Positions 17,519-25,726 of a stretch of DNA of 64,000 nt are shown piece by piece; positions within the stretch are counted from its first letter, which is position 1; each line of letters begins with the position of its first letter. The notes beneath the pieces are model-generated. The model saw only the letters and a program-made list of their open reading frames with translations, was not told the origin of the DNA and did not search any database. The DNA is from Temperatibacter marinus (GTDB lineage: Bacteria; Pseudomonadota; Alphaproteobacteria; Sphingomonadales; Kordiimonadaceae): contig NZ_CP123872.1 in NCBI RefSeq assembly GCF_031598375.1, positions 2,476,501-2,540,500 of the forward strand. Direction: 5' to 3'. A program made the translations under genes and the position numbers.

Positions 17519-18712
17519 ATGTCTGTTTCTAGTGATCATACGCTCTCAGAGCTTTTAGGCGACGTTTATTCTGCATCAATATTAATTGTTGATGATATGT
17601 TATTGATGCAGAAGATGATTGGCCAATCTTTAACCAATGCCGGATATAATAATTTATCTTATGCAAGTGATGGACTAGAGGCTGTTGAAGCTATTGAGAA
17701 AAAATGTCCTGATTTGGTTATCCTTGATTTGAACATGCCTAAAATGTCTGGCTATGATGTCTGTCGCCATGTTAGAGCGAATCCTGACTATTCAGGATTA
17801 CCTATTTTAGTGCAATCCGCAGCAGAGAGTCCCAAAGAACGCACTGAAGTGTTCAATGTTGGGGGAACAGACTTTGTTTCAAAGCCAATTAATCAGCCTG
17901 AGCTTTTAGCTCGGGTGCGCATGCATCTTGAGAATAAATTTCTTATTTCTAACCTTACATCATTCCATGATCGGGTTAGAATGGAACTAGAGATTGCGCG
18001 TGAGATGCAGCAAGACATACTCCCATCGAGAGCCTATTTAGATACGCTATCAGAAAGCTGTCATGTAGACATTGAAGCTGTCTATCAGTCTTCGTCAGAA
18101 TTAGGGGGTGATTTGTGGGGGATATGGCCTCTTGAAAAAGGCAAGTTCGGCTTTTTTGTGCTTGATGTATCTGGTCACGGTGTCGGTTCTGCCTTGAATA
18201 CATTTAGGGCCCATTCTGCCATGGCTATCATGGAAGATCTGAAAGAGGATCCTGCTGCATTCTTAACAGAGTTAAACTCTAAAATGGTTAGCGATTTTCC
18301 CACAGGGAGCTTCGCCACGATGTTTTATGCTGTCGTAGACCCTAAAGAAGGGCAAGTCACCTTTGCCGGTGCGGGTGCTCCTAATCCTTTCATTATTTCT
18401 CAGGATGGAGCCTCACAACGTCTTGATAGTTCAGGGTATCCGATTGGTATTATTTCATCCGCTAGTTATGAAAATTTAACGGCATCTCTTAAGCCAGGCG
18501 ATTTAATCTTCGCCTATTCGGATGTCTTTATCGAAGCGCCTGATGATAATGGAGAATTTCTTGGTGACGCGGGTCTGGAGCGCGTAATTCTTGACTGTCA
18601 CAGTCAGGCTAATGATAAAAATGTAATTGATATCTTTATCGCGGATTTCCAGAAACGGGTGCCAGGAAATTTGCCAGATGATTTAACTGCCGTCGGCATT
18701 TATACGGGGTAA
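17519..18712 (+). CDS. Response regulator with PP2C (RsbU/SpoIIE-type) serine phosphatase output
   Basis: A 397-residue protein. The N-terminal receiver has D25/D26 and phosphoacceptor D70 (VILDLNMPKMSG). A short coiled helix (MELEIAREMQQDILPS) connects to a PP2C-type phosphatase domain with metal-binding aspartates in LGGDLWG, DVSGHGVGSAL and PDDLTAVGI. It should dephosphorylate a STAS protein, most likely the one encoded just upstream, under control of receiver phosphorylation, possibly by the CheA of this array. It is four bases from the next gene. Confidence 0.92.
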   Translation: MSVSSDHTLSELLGDVYSASILIVDDMLLMQKMIGQSLTNAGYNNLSYASDGLEAVEAIEKKCPDLVILDLNMPKMSGYDVCRHVRANPDYSGLPILVQSAAESPKERTEVFNVGGTDFVSKPINQPELLARVRMHLENKFLISNLTSFHDRVRMELEIAREMQQDILPSRAYLDTLSESCHVDIEAVYQSSSELGGDLWGIWPLEKGKFGFFVLDVSGHGVGSALNTFRAHSAMAIMEDLKEDPAAFLTELNSKMVSDFPTGSFATMFYAVVDPKEGQVTFAGAGAPNPFIISQDGASQRLDSSGYPIGIISSASYENLTASLKPGDLIFAYSDVFIEAPDDNGEFLGDAGLERVILDCHSQANDKNVIDIFIADFQKRVPGNLPDDLTAVGIYTG

Positions 18713-18716
18713 GGGT

Positions 18717-19640
18717 ATGGCAGAAAGATCAATACATCTCAATAAAATCCTAGCCGTTCACGATGGCAGTGAGCTGTCAAAAAGGATCTGCACGCAACTG
18801 GAACAATCAATCGTAACCTCCGTATCTACGCTTGAGGCCTTTTGGCAAGAACTTAGTCACTCAGATGGTTATCAATCAGTTCTGGTCTTTGATCCGATAG
18901 CTAAAGAAAAAATATATGATTTGTTGTCGGCTTTACCTAGTTTGCCTGTATATATTAACATTCCGATCATTCTTGTTCTAAATGAAACAAATCTTCGATT
19001 TGAGCAGGACTTTGTTAAGATGGGCGCAAATTCAGTGTTAATTTCTCCTAATGAGTATCAAGATGAGAAATTTTACACACTTCTTCGTCAAGAAATTGAT
19101 CTACAGACGTCTCGCTATCAAAGCCTGACACAACTGCAGCCTAATCTGCAGTCAAGAATTACAGCTATACAAAATTTAGAGGAAGGAAACTTCCGCATAC
19201 GAACCCATGAGGAAGCACAGCAGCTTGCGTCTCTCCTCTCTATTTCCTCCAAAGAGCCCACTTTACTTGCTATTGGGATAACAGAATTAGCGATCAACGG
19301 CGTAGAACATGGCATGCTTGGAATTACACATAATGAGAAGAATGATCTCATTGAGAGCGGAACGCTCGCTACTGAAATTGAGCGGCTCTCGAAGTTAGAT
19401 AATAATCGCCAAAAATTTGTTGAAATACATTATTTAAAGTCTCGCGAATATATTAAGTTACGGTTCATTGATCCCGGTAATGGCTTTGATTATTCTACAT
19501 ATCTTGATGAGAAAATATTGGAACAACAAAACCAAAAAATGGCCAAGCATGGCCGGGGCATAAGCATGGCAAAAGCGTGCTTTAACTCATTGAATTACCT
19601 TGGAAAAGGTAACGAAGTTGAGGCCACTTTTCTCTATTGA
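18717..19640 (+). CDS. Degenerate receiver fused to RsbW-like HATPase (putative STAS kinase)
   Basis: A 307-residue protein. The N-terminal 125 residues look like a receiver fold in which the signature is eroded: the first acidic pair is HD, the strand-4 Thr/Ser is N (LVLNET) and the strand-5 Lys is S (LISPNE); a D remains in LVFDP. The C-terminal half is a Bergerat-fold ATPase of the anti-sigma kinase type: N box ELAINGVEHG near 190, DPGNGFD, and HGRGISMA. It is the likely kinase of the adjacent STAS proteins. Its stop codon directly abuts the stop of the converging gene (TGA-TCA). Confidence 0.85.
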   Translation: MAERSIHLNKILAVHDGSELSKRICTQLEQSIVTSVSTLEAFWQELSHSDGYQSVLVFDPIAKEKIYDLLSALPSLPVYINIPIILVLNETNLRFEQDFVKMGANSVLISPNEYQDEKFYTLLRQEIDLQTSRYQSLTQLQPNLQSRITAIQNLEEGNFRIRTHEEAQQLASLLSISSKEPTLLAIGITELAINGVEHGMLGITHNEKNDLIESGTLATEIERLSKLDNNRQKFVEIHYLKSREYIKLRFIDPGNGFDYSTYLDEKILEQQNQKMAKHGRGISMAKACFNSLNYLGKGNEVEATFLY

Positions 19641-20051
19641 TCACAGGTGCCTTTTTAATTTCCTGCCTGCAATTAAGCCAATAGCCATCGGTAGTAAAAA
19701 GTACAGTGCTTCTTCGGGTGCTGTATAAACTAGGGTGAAGGCTGGACCGGGACAAAGTCCGACCAAAGCCCATCCTATACCAAAGAGACAAGCACCGATA
19801 ATCAAACTTTTGTTAATGGGGAGCTGTGCTGGCGAGAGATGCATTTTTTCAATCATGTGGAATTTTTTTAGAAGAAAATAGCCTGGAACAGTCGTAAGGA
19901 TTGCGCCGATCATTACAAAAGCAAGAGATGGATCCCATTGACCTGTAATATCAAGAAAATTAATTACTTTCTGTGGGTTTGCCATTCCTGACAGTAACAG
20001 TCCAAAGCCAAAGATAAGACCACTCAGTATCGCTGTACCTAATTTACTCAT
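19641..20051 (-). CDS. YeeE/YedE-type sulfur transport half (DUF6691-like)
   Basis: A 136-residue membrane protein with about four hydrophobic segments and the motifs FGLLLSGMANP and LCPGPAF, characteristic of one half of split YeeE/YedE (PmpB-like) transporters. The open frame continues to 20153, but an AAGGA site before the ATG at 20051 (MSKLGTAIL) fixes the start. It is the last gene of a sulfide/persulfide operon; YeeE/YedE proteins move thiosulfate or other reduced sulfur species. Confidence 0.85.
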   Translation of the reverse strand: MSKLGTAILSGLIFGFGLLLSGMANPQKVINFLDITGQWDPSLAFVMIGAILTTVPGYFLLKKFHMIEKMHLSPAQLPINKSLIIGACLFGIGWALVGLCPGPAFTLVYTAPEEALYFLLPMAIGLIAGRKLKRHL

Positions 20052-20062
20052 GATACCATCCT

Positions 20063-20479
20063 TTATTTTAGAAGGTAAGTTGTCAGCATTGCTGTAGCCA
20101 TGAAGAGACAGACAGCAACAAAGGAACGCTTTGAAAAACGCGAGAGACCACAAACGCCGTGTCCACTTGTGCAGCCATTTCCAAGGGAGGTGCCTAGGCC
20201 AACGAGTAGCCCAGCTGTCAGTAAATATCCTTTGTGAGTTGTGACTTCAACGAGAGGCGGAGTCGTCATCAGGTTGGAGGCGAGTGCAGCCGCACTTACG
20301 ATGCCAGTAAGAAAACATAACCGCCATTTTTTATCCCCATCTAATAGCGCCGATCGAGCTATACCACTAACTCCCATAATAGCTTTATTCCCAGCCATTA
20401 ATAAGATGGCAGCACATCCGATCAATATTCCACCTCCAATAGCAGTAATGGGCGTGAAATTCACTAAATCTATTGTCAT
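20063..20479 (-). CDS. YeeE/YedE-type sulfur transport half (PmpA-like)
   Basis: A 138-residue membrane protein carrying the hallmark [17 protein letters not shown], whose cysteines line the transport path in YeeE/YedE proteins. It complements the following gene to make a complete split transporter. Its start overlaps the stop of the upstream MBL gene by four bases (ATGA), so translation is coupled. Confidence 0.88.
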   Translation of the reverse strand: MTIDLVNFTPITAIGGGILIGCAAILLMAGNKAIMGVSGIARSALLDGDKKWRLCFLTGIVSAAALASNLMTTPPLVEVTTHKGYLLTAGLLVGLGTSLGNGCTSGHGVCGLSRFSKRSFVAVCLFMATAMLTTYLLK

Positions 20480-21348
20480 TTGTCTATTTCCTTTACGATC
20501 AGTGGTATTTTCAGATAGCGAGTTTCATTCTCTTCAGGAGTAGGCAACTGGCCTGCTTTGATATTGACTTGAAGGGATGGAAGCAACAGTCGCGGCGGGC
20601 TCAATTCAGAGTCTCTTTCTGTGCGCATCTTTATGAATTTTTCCCTACTAATACACTGATTAATATGAATATTATTTTCTAAATGGTCTGCTATAGAAGC
20701 AACAAATTCATACTCTCGACCGTTGGGAGCATAGTCATGTCCGACATAGATATTGACTTTATTACCAAGGGTGAGAATTTTCTGAATAGATTCATATAAC
20801 GTTTCCGCACAGCCACCTGGGAAATCACAACGTGCAGACCCAAAATCAGGCATGAAGAGAGTATCCCCTACAAATGCATTTCCTTGGATAACATAAGTCA
20901 TACAAGCTGGTGTATGTCCTGGCGTCGCAAGGCATCGGATATCCATACTCCCAGCCTTTAGACAGTCGTTATCCTTAAGCAATACATCAAAGTCTGAACC
21001 ATCACCCTTTATGTCTTTGATATTATATAGCTTTCCAAATATTGATTGAACATCAACTATAGCAGCGCCAATGCCTGTTTTGGCATGATAATGGTGCTTT
21101 AGATAGGCAGCGGCTGATAAATGATCAGCATGAACATGTGTTTCCAAGATATAATGTATTTTAAGTTTATTCTTATGCACATAGCTTCTTAGCTCATCGG
21201 CAGAATCTGTCGTAATAGATCCAGAGGTTAAATCTAAATTCAAAACACTGTCTATGATCACTGCATCTCTTGTCTTGTTATCGTAGACAATATAGGATGC
21301 TGTATAGGTCATTGGATCAAAAAATATCTCGATTTTTATATCTTGCAT
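20476..21348 (-). CDS. MBL-fold persulfide dioxygenase-like hydrolase (Blh/ETHE1-type)
   Basis: A 290-residue metallo-beta-lactamase-fold enzyme. Metal ligands are visible: H71, H73, D75 and H76 (THVHADHL), H145 (PGHTPA), D162 (GDTLF) and H204 (GHDY). This pattern fits persulfide dioxygenases and the MBL half of Blh from BigR operons. Blh in Xylella and Agrobacterium carries an additional N-terminal DUF442 domain, which is absent here. It should oxidise glutathione persulfide during sulfide detoxification and is first in an operon divergent from a BigR-like repressor. Confidence 0.86.
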   Translation of the reverse strand: MQDIKIEIFFDPMTYTASYIVYDNKTRDAVIIDSVLNLDLTSGSITTDSADELRSYVHKNKLKIHYILETHVHADHLSAAAYLKHHYHAKTGIGAAIVDVQSIFGKLYNIKDIKGDGSDFDVLLKDNDCLKAGSMDIRCLATPGHTPACMTYVIQGNAFVGDTLFMPDFGSARCDFPGGCAETLYESIQKILTLGNKVNIYVGHDYAPNGREYEFVASIADHLENNIHINQCISREKFIKMRTERDSELSPPRLLLPSLQVNIKAGQLPTPEENETRYLKIPLIVKEIDK

Positions 21349-21373
21349 GACTAATAATTTCCATAAGGGATTG

Positions 21374-21395
21374 TATATTCACTTTTTTGAATATA
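21374..21395. promoter_or_regulatory. BigR/SqrR-type operator
   Basis: A perfect inverted repeat TATATTCA-N6-TGAATATA containing the ATTC-N8-GAAT core known for SqrR/BigR-family repressors. It sits between the two divergent starts (21348 on - and 21407 on +), so repressor bound here could silence both the sulfide operon and its own gene. Confidence 0.8.
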
Positions 21396-21406
21396 TAAAA
21401 GAAACT

Positions 21407-21712
21407 ATGAAAATGTCAAGATCAGATCAAATGAAACATGCGGCAGGTAAGGCAGCAGCAATCATAAAATTGCTCTCTCATCCTGATCGTCTTGTTCTTG
21501 TTTGTTCGATCGTTGAAGAGGAAAAATCTGTGTCGCATCTCGTGGAAGATCTTCAGCTGAGACAAGCCACAGTCTCGCAACACCTTTCTAAGCTTAGAGA
21601 AGCAGATATCGTAAAAACACGGAAAGTAGGGCAGGCCGTCTTTTATGCATTGAAGGATGAGAAGGTGGCAGCCCTCGTACAAACTCTCTATGAGGCTTAT
21701 TGCCCTGAATAG
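21407..21712 (+). CDS. bigR: BigR/SqrR-like ArsR-family persulfide-sensing repressor
   Basis: A 101-residue winged-helix ArsR protein (LLSHPDRLVLVC, then LQLRQATVSQHLSKLREADIV). Two cysteines, C33 and C99, are 66 residues apart, the same spacing as the C41-C107 pair that forms a tetrasulfide bridge in SqrR. The open frame reaches back to 21347, but this would place the operator inside the coding region; the ATG at 21407 (or 21413) is more credible. Reactive sulfur should release it from DNA and induce the divergent MBL-YeeE operon. Confidence 0.85.
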   Translation: MKMSRSDQMKHAAGKAAAIIKLLSHPDRLVLVCSIVEEEKSVSHLVEDLQLRQATVSQHLSKLREADIVKTRKVGQAVFYALKDEKVAALVQTLYEAYCPE

Positions 21713-21811
21713 CCTTTTTCAATTTAATTATATTTTTTTGTAAGGTTTTTAGTTTTTGGCCTACTGAAGAGATGTAACGCTAATAAAAAGACATATCTAA
21801 AGAGGACACCA

Positions 21812-23287
21812 ATGACCCGAGTTACGACATATTTAAAAACCATAGGGGCTTCTATCTTAGCCTCGACGTCGATTTTTGCTCAGCAAATGCCTGATCAATC
21901 ATCTGAACTGGCAAAGAAGGCTGAAGATTGTTATATCTCTGGCATCAAGAAAAAGGCTACCTGTTATACTTTTCAGGTGCCCCTAGATTATCAAGAACCA
22001 TCTGGGGTTCAGATTGATTTGCATGTCACTATTCTAAAGCCAACAGGGTCTTTAACCAAACAAGATCCCTTCTTCATTTATGCTGGAGGTCCAGGACAAG
22101 CAGCAGGCGAGTATGGTAATCTTGTAAAACTCGCGTTTCATAAAATTAATGAAGAACGCCCCATCATTCTCATGGATCAACGGGGGACGGGGAAGTCTTC
22201 TCCAATGCGATGTCGTATGGAAGGCTATTTACCTGAAGAAGGTGCCACCGAAGAATTTATAAAGAAATGCTTTGAAGAACAGCCAAATGATGTTCGTCAT
22301 TTTGACAGTCTTTCAGTGGTTCATGATACTGAATTTGTCAGAAAAGAGTTTGGATTTGAGGCGTTGAATTTCTGGGGTGGCTCCTTTGGGACACGACTGA
22401 GCGCTTATTATGCTTTAACCTACCCAGACAAAGTAAGAAGTATGATTTTAGATGGGGTACTGCCGCCAGACCAAAGCTTGTTTTATACAGCTCCTTTCAG
22501 TGCAGAACGTGCCATTAATAAGTTGATTGAAAAATGTCAGGCTGAGAAAGAGTGTAATATGAGCTTTCCGAGCCTTAGAGAGGATATTCAAATACTTCTC
22601 GATCGTGCAAAAAAAGGAGAGGTACTATTTAAAGGTCCAGACCCTGTAACGGCGGAACCAATTGAATTTAGCCTGTCACGAGATATGATGGTAGAAGCTA
22701 TTCGTTCAAATTTATATGCGGCTGAAACAACTCAATATTTGCCTGTGATGATTAAAAATGCTGTTGACGGGGATTTTAATGGTTTGCTAGCGGCCTTATT
22801 AAACGGAACGGGTGTCTCTGACTCTATGTATTTGGGCAGCACTCTCTCGATCCTTTGTTCTGAGGAGGTGCCCACTGTAACGGCTGAAAGTGTCAAACAG
22901 CATAGTGCCGGAACATTCGCTGAAGATAGTTATTATACCTATTGGTCGACAGCCTGTAAGAATTGGCAAGCAAAGCCATTCCATCAGCCCTTCAAAAACC
23001 CGCTGAAAACTGACATACCAACGTTGGTATTGTCAGGCGATTTAGACCCAGTCACCCCGCCCACACTAGGTGATATTCTCATGAAAGGGTTATCAAACGC
23101 ACGCCATATTATTGTTAAGGGAACAGGGCATAATACAAGTCATATAGGGTGTATGCCTTCATTAATGGCTGAATTTGTGAATGACTTAAAACCTCGAGAA
23201 TTGGATAGTGGATGTTTGCGCGACTATAAAGCTGCGCCAGCCTTTACTGCCTTTTCTGGTACAACAAAAAAACAAACAAAAGAATAA
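21812..23287 (+). CDS. Exported alpha/beta hydrolase, TAP-like (prolyl/tripeptidyl aminopeptidase type)
   Basis: A 491-residue protein with a signal peptide (about residues 1-24, cleaved near FAQ). The catalytic triad is visible: S191 in GGSFGTRL, D412 in SGDLDPVTP and H440 in GTGHNTSH. The oxyanion region is YAGGPGQA. The C-terminal part matches the TAP-like domain of bacterial tripeptidyl and prolyl aminopeptidases. An AGAGGA site precedes the start. It is 12 bases before an ABC exporter pair and may share its transcript; whether the exporter relates to its substrate is unknown. Confidence 0.85.
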   Translation: MTRVTTYLKTIGASILASTSIFAQQMPDQSSELAKKAEDCYISGIKKKATCYTFQVPLDYQEPSGVQIDLHVTILKPTGSLTKQDPFFIYAGGPGQAAGEYGNLVKLAFHKINEERPIILMDQRGTGKSSPMRCRMEGYLPEEGATEEFIKKCFEEQPNDVRHFDSLSVVHDTEFVRKEFGFEALNFWGGSFGTRLSAYYALTYPDKVRSMILDGVLPPDQSLFYTAPFSAERAINKLIEKCQAEKECNMSFPSLREDIQILLDRAKKGEVLFKGPDPVTAEPIEFSLSRDMMVEAIRSNLYAAETTQYLPVMIKNAVDGDFNGLLAALLNGTGVSDSMYLGSTLSILCSEEVPTVTAESVKQHSAGTFAEDSYYTYWSTACKNWQAKPFHQPFKNPLKTDIPTLVLSGDLDPVTPPTLGDILMKGLSNARHIIVKGTGHNTSHIGCMPSLMAEFVNDLKPRELDSGCLRDYKAAPAFTAFSGTTKKQTKE

Positions 23288-23299
23288 GCGAGGCCAATC

Positions 23300-24028
23300 A
23301 TGATAGAAGTTAAAAATTTGGCAAAATCCTTTGGGGATGTACAAGCCATAAAAGATGTTTCTTTTAAAGCCGAAGATGGTGCCATTACAACATTGCTTGG
23401 CGCAAATGGATCAGGAAAGACAACTACACTTCGTGCCATCTCAGGCTTGTTAAAACTTGATCAAGGTCGTGCTTTTGTTGACCGGCTTGACTGCAATTTA
23501 GAAAGCCAAAAAGCACAACAAGTCATGGGGATATTCCCTGATAGTTTTGGACTTTATGTACGGCTCACGACACGCGAGCATCTAGAATATTTTGCAAAAC
23601 TACATGGCATGAGCGGGACGAAAATGCACACAGCCATTGATCATGTTACAGAACTTTTACAAATGCAGGATATTCTAGACAGGAAAGCCGAGGGGTTTTC
23701 TCAGGGTCAAAGAATGAAAGTAGCGCTAGCACGAGCACTTGTTCATCAACCGAAGAATTTAATCTTGGATGAACCAACGCGTGGCTTAGATGTTATGAGT
23801 ATTCGTCTTCTCAGAGGGCTTATGCATCAATTAAAAGAGGCTGGTTGTTGTATTCTCTTTTCATCACATGTGATGGCCGAAGTTTCTGCTCTTTCCGATC
23901 ATATTGTGATGATCGCAGATGGGATTGTTTGTGCTGAAGGTGCAGAAACAGAACTTGTCGCCAACAGTGGATGTTCAAACCTTGAAGATGCTTTTGTGAA
24001 AGTCACAGGCATGGACAAAGCGGCGTAA
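23300..24028 (+). CDS. ABC transporter ATP-binding protein (NatA/ABC-2 type)
   Basis: A 242-residue ATPase: Walker A GANGSGKTT (residues 34-42), signature motif FSQGQRMKVALARAL, Walker B LILDEPTRGLD and the switch histidine in FSSHVM. Together with the next gene it forms an ABC-2 exporter resembling NatAB. Its substrate (ion, drug or peptide) cannot be read from the sequence. Confidence 0.92.
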   Translation: MIEVKNLAKSFGDVQAIKDVSFKAEDGAITTLLGANGSGKTTTLRAISGLLKLDQGRAFVDRLDCNLESQKAQQVMGIFPDSFGLYVRLTTREHLEYFAKLHGMSGTKMHTAIDHVTELLQMQDILDRKAEGFSQGQRMKVALARALVHQPKNLILDEPTRGLDVMSIRLLRGLMHQLKEAGCCILFSSHVMAEVSALSDHIVMIADGIVCAEGAETELVANSGCSNLEDAFVKVTGMDKAA

Positions 24029-24039
24029 GGAGAAGAACT

Positions 24040-25233
24040 ATGTGGTATCAATTTACAGCCGTTTTCCAAAAAGAATGGAAAGATATGATCCGGGATAGAC
24101 GTACAGTTATGGCAGGTCTTGCCTATGCTGTATTTGGCCCTCTCTTTTTAGGGTTCTTCATCCATTTTATGGCTGATATTCAGGACGAACAAAAGGATAT
24201 AACTCTGTTTGTGGCCGGAGCAGAGAATGCACCAGGGCTTGTTCAATATTTAAAAAATAGAGGCCCTAATATTCAAGCAATTGCCTATACAAAAGACATG
24301 GAGAAAACGCCAGCCTCCATTATGGATGACTTGAATGTGAAAAATAGCATTTTACTTGTTATTAAGCCTACATATCAAAAGTCCCTGGCAGAATTTAAAC
24401 CTGCCAAGCTTCATATTTTCACTCATATGGGTAATAAAGAAAATATGATTGGCTTGAGAAATGTTCAAGCCGTTGTTGGTGCATATTCTAGTCAAATCGC
24501 TTCCGTCCGAGTTATGTCTCGCGGTGTAGCTCCCTCTATCCTTGCGCCAATTCGTATGGAAGTAGGGGATTTATCCTCTAGTGGTGTACAGGGTAAAATG
24601 ATCATCGAGCTCATGTTGCTTTACTTTATTCTTGCCCCTTTCTTTGCTTCTATGGCTATTGCTATTGATGTAACGGCAGGGGAAAGAGAACGACAAAGTT
24701 TACAAGTGCTCTTAGCTCAGCCGGTTGATTCTCAAACGTTGATGGCTGGAAAATGGGCAGTGGCAACGGCCTTTGGACTTATTGGCACAATCATCACTGT
24801 AGTTTTAGGAGCCATTATCCTTACAAATTCTCCTCTCGGTGCGCTCGGGGTTAGCCTTGATTTATCAGTATATAATGTTATGCGAATTATTACTGCGATG
24901 ATCCCACTGGTGGCATTTGTGTCGATCACACAGATGTTGGTTTCTTTCTTTGCAAAAAGCTTTAAGGAAGCGCAAACATATATAACGATGCTGTCATTCT
25001 TTCCTGCTTTGCTCGGAATGATGCGCTCTCTGACGGGGAATGAAGCTGAAGGGATGCTAGCACATTTACCGATATTCATGGATTTAGAAGTTCTTTTTCA
25101 TCTTCTTCAAGACGGTGAATGGCTTCTCTCATTCTGGAGTATCGGAGCTCTGATAACTTTTGTTCTTTCTCTTATTCTTTTTGTCTTTGCTTCGAGAAGG
25201 CTTGAAAATGAGAGATTGCTTGCGGGCGAGTAA
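24040..25233 (+). CDS. ABC-2 type permease (NatB-like)
   Basis: A 397-residue membrane protein: a TM helix near the N-terminus, a large extracytoplasmic domain of about 150 residues, then about five to six TM helices from residue 180 on, including the TAGERERQSLQVLLAQPV segment typical of ABC-2 permeases. It begins FQKEWKDMIRDRRT, the usual cytoplasmic lead-in. It pairs with the ATPase 11 bases upstream. Confidence 0.9.
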   Translation: MWYQFTAVFQKEWKDMIRDRRTVMAGLAYAVFGPLFLGFFIHFMADIQDEQKDITLFVAGAENAPGLVQYLKNRGPNIQAIAYTKDMEKTPASIMDDLNVKNSILLVIKPTYQKSLAEFKPAKLHIFTHMGNKENMIGLRNVQAVVGAYSSQIASVRVMSRGVAPSILAPIRMEVGDLSSSGVQGKMIIELMLLYFILAPFFASMAIAIDVTAGERERQSLQVLLAQPVDSQTLMAGKWAVATAFGLIGTIITVVLGAIILTNSPLGALGVSLDLSVYNVMRIITAMIPLVAFVSITQMLVSFFAKSFKEAQTYITMLSFFPALLGMMRSLTGNEAEGMLAHLPIFMDLEVLFHLLQDGEWLLSFWSIGALITFVLSLILFVFASRRLENERLLAGE

Positions 25234-25241
25234 AATAATAG

Positions 25242-25724
25242 ATGAGTGTTGAAGCCGAAATTGAATCACATTCTAAGATGATTGGTAGAATTGCCAGCTC
25301 ATATGAAAGAGACGATAGTCTTCGACAAGATCTTCTACAAGAGATTGTTATCGCGCTCCTCATCTCCCTGCCAAAATATCGCGGTGAAGGCACTAAAAAA
25401 GCCTTCATCGCCAGAGTAGCACAAAATACCTGTCTCACTCATGTAAGAAAACAGGTAAGCCAAAAAATGCAAACATATGACACCGTAGAAGTCGAAGATG
25501 ATCGAATCCGTGCAGATGATAGGATCGAGCAACAACAAAAGAGTGACGCTTTGCAAGCTGCTGTAAGAGGCCTTCCTATAAAGCTGCGCCAAGTGATCAT
25601 TCTTGCCTTAGAAGGTCTCAGTTATAGGGAGATCGGGGAAAGTATTGGCATTAGCGAAAATAATGTTGGGGTGCGCTTTACACGCGCAAAAGGCCAACTA
25701 ATCCAGTTGATGGGTAAGGAATAA
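25242..25724 (+). CDS. Small sigma-70 family (ECF-type) RNA polymerase sigma factor
   Basis: A 160-residue sigma factor. Region 2 is recognisable as RQDLLQEIVIALLISLPKYRGE followed by FIARVAQNTCLTHVRKQ; region 4 as LRQVIILALEGLSYREIGESIGIS with a helix-turn-helix. It is immediately upstream of a membrane protein gene (two bases), the usual position of an anti-sigma factor. It probably controls part of this operon or an unlinked regulon in response to an envelope signal. Confidence 0.86.
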   Translation: MSVEAEIESHSKMIGRIASSYERDDSLRQDLLQEIVIALLISLPKYRGEGTKKAFIARVAQNTCLTHVRKQVSQKMQTYDTVEVEDDRIRADDRIEQQQKSDALQAAVRGLPIKLRQVIILALEGLSYREIGESIGISENNVGVRFTRAKGQLIQLMGKE

Positions 25725-25726
25725 CT

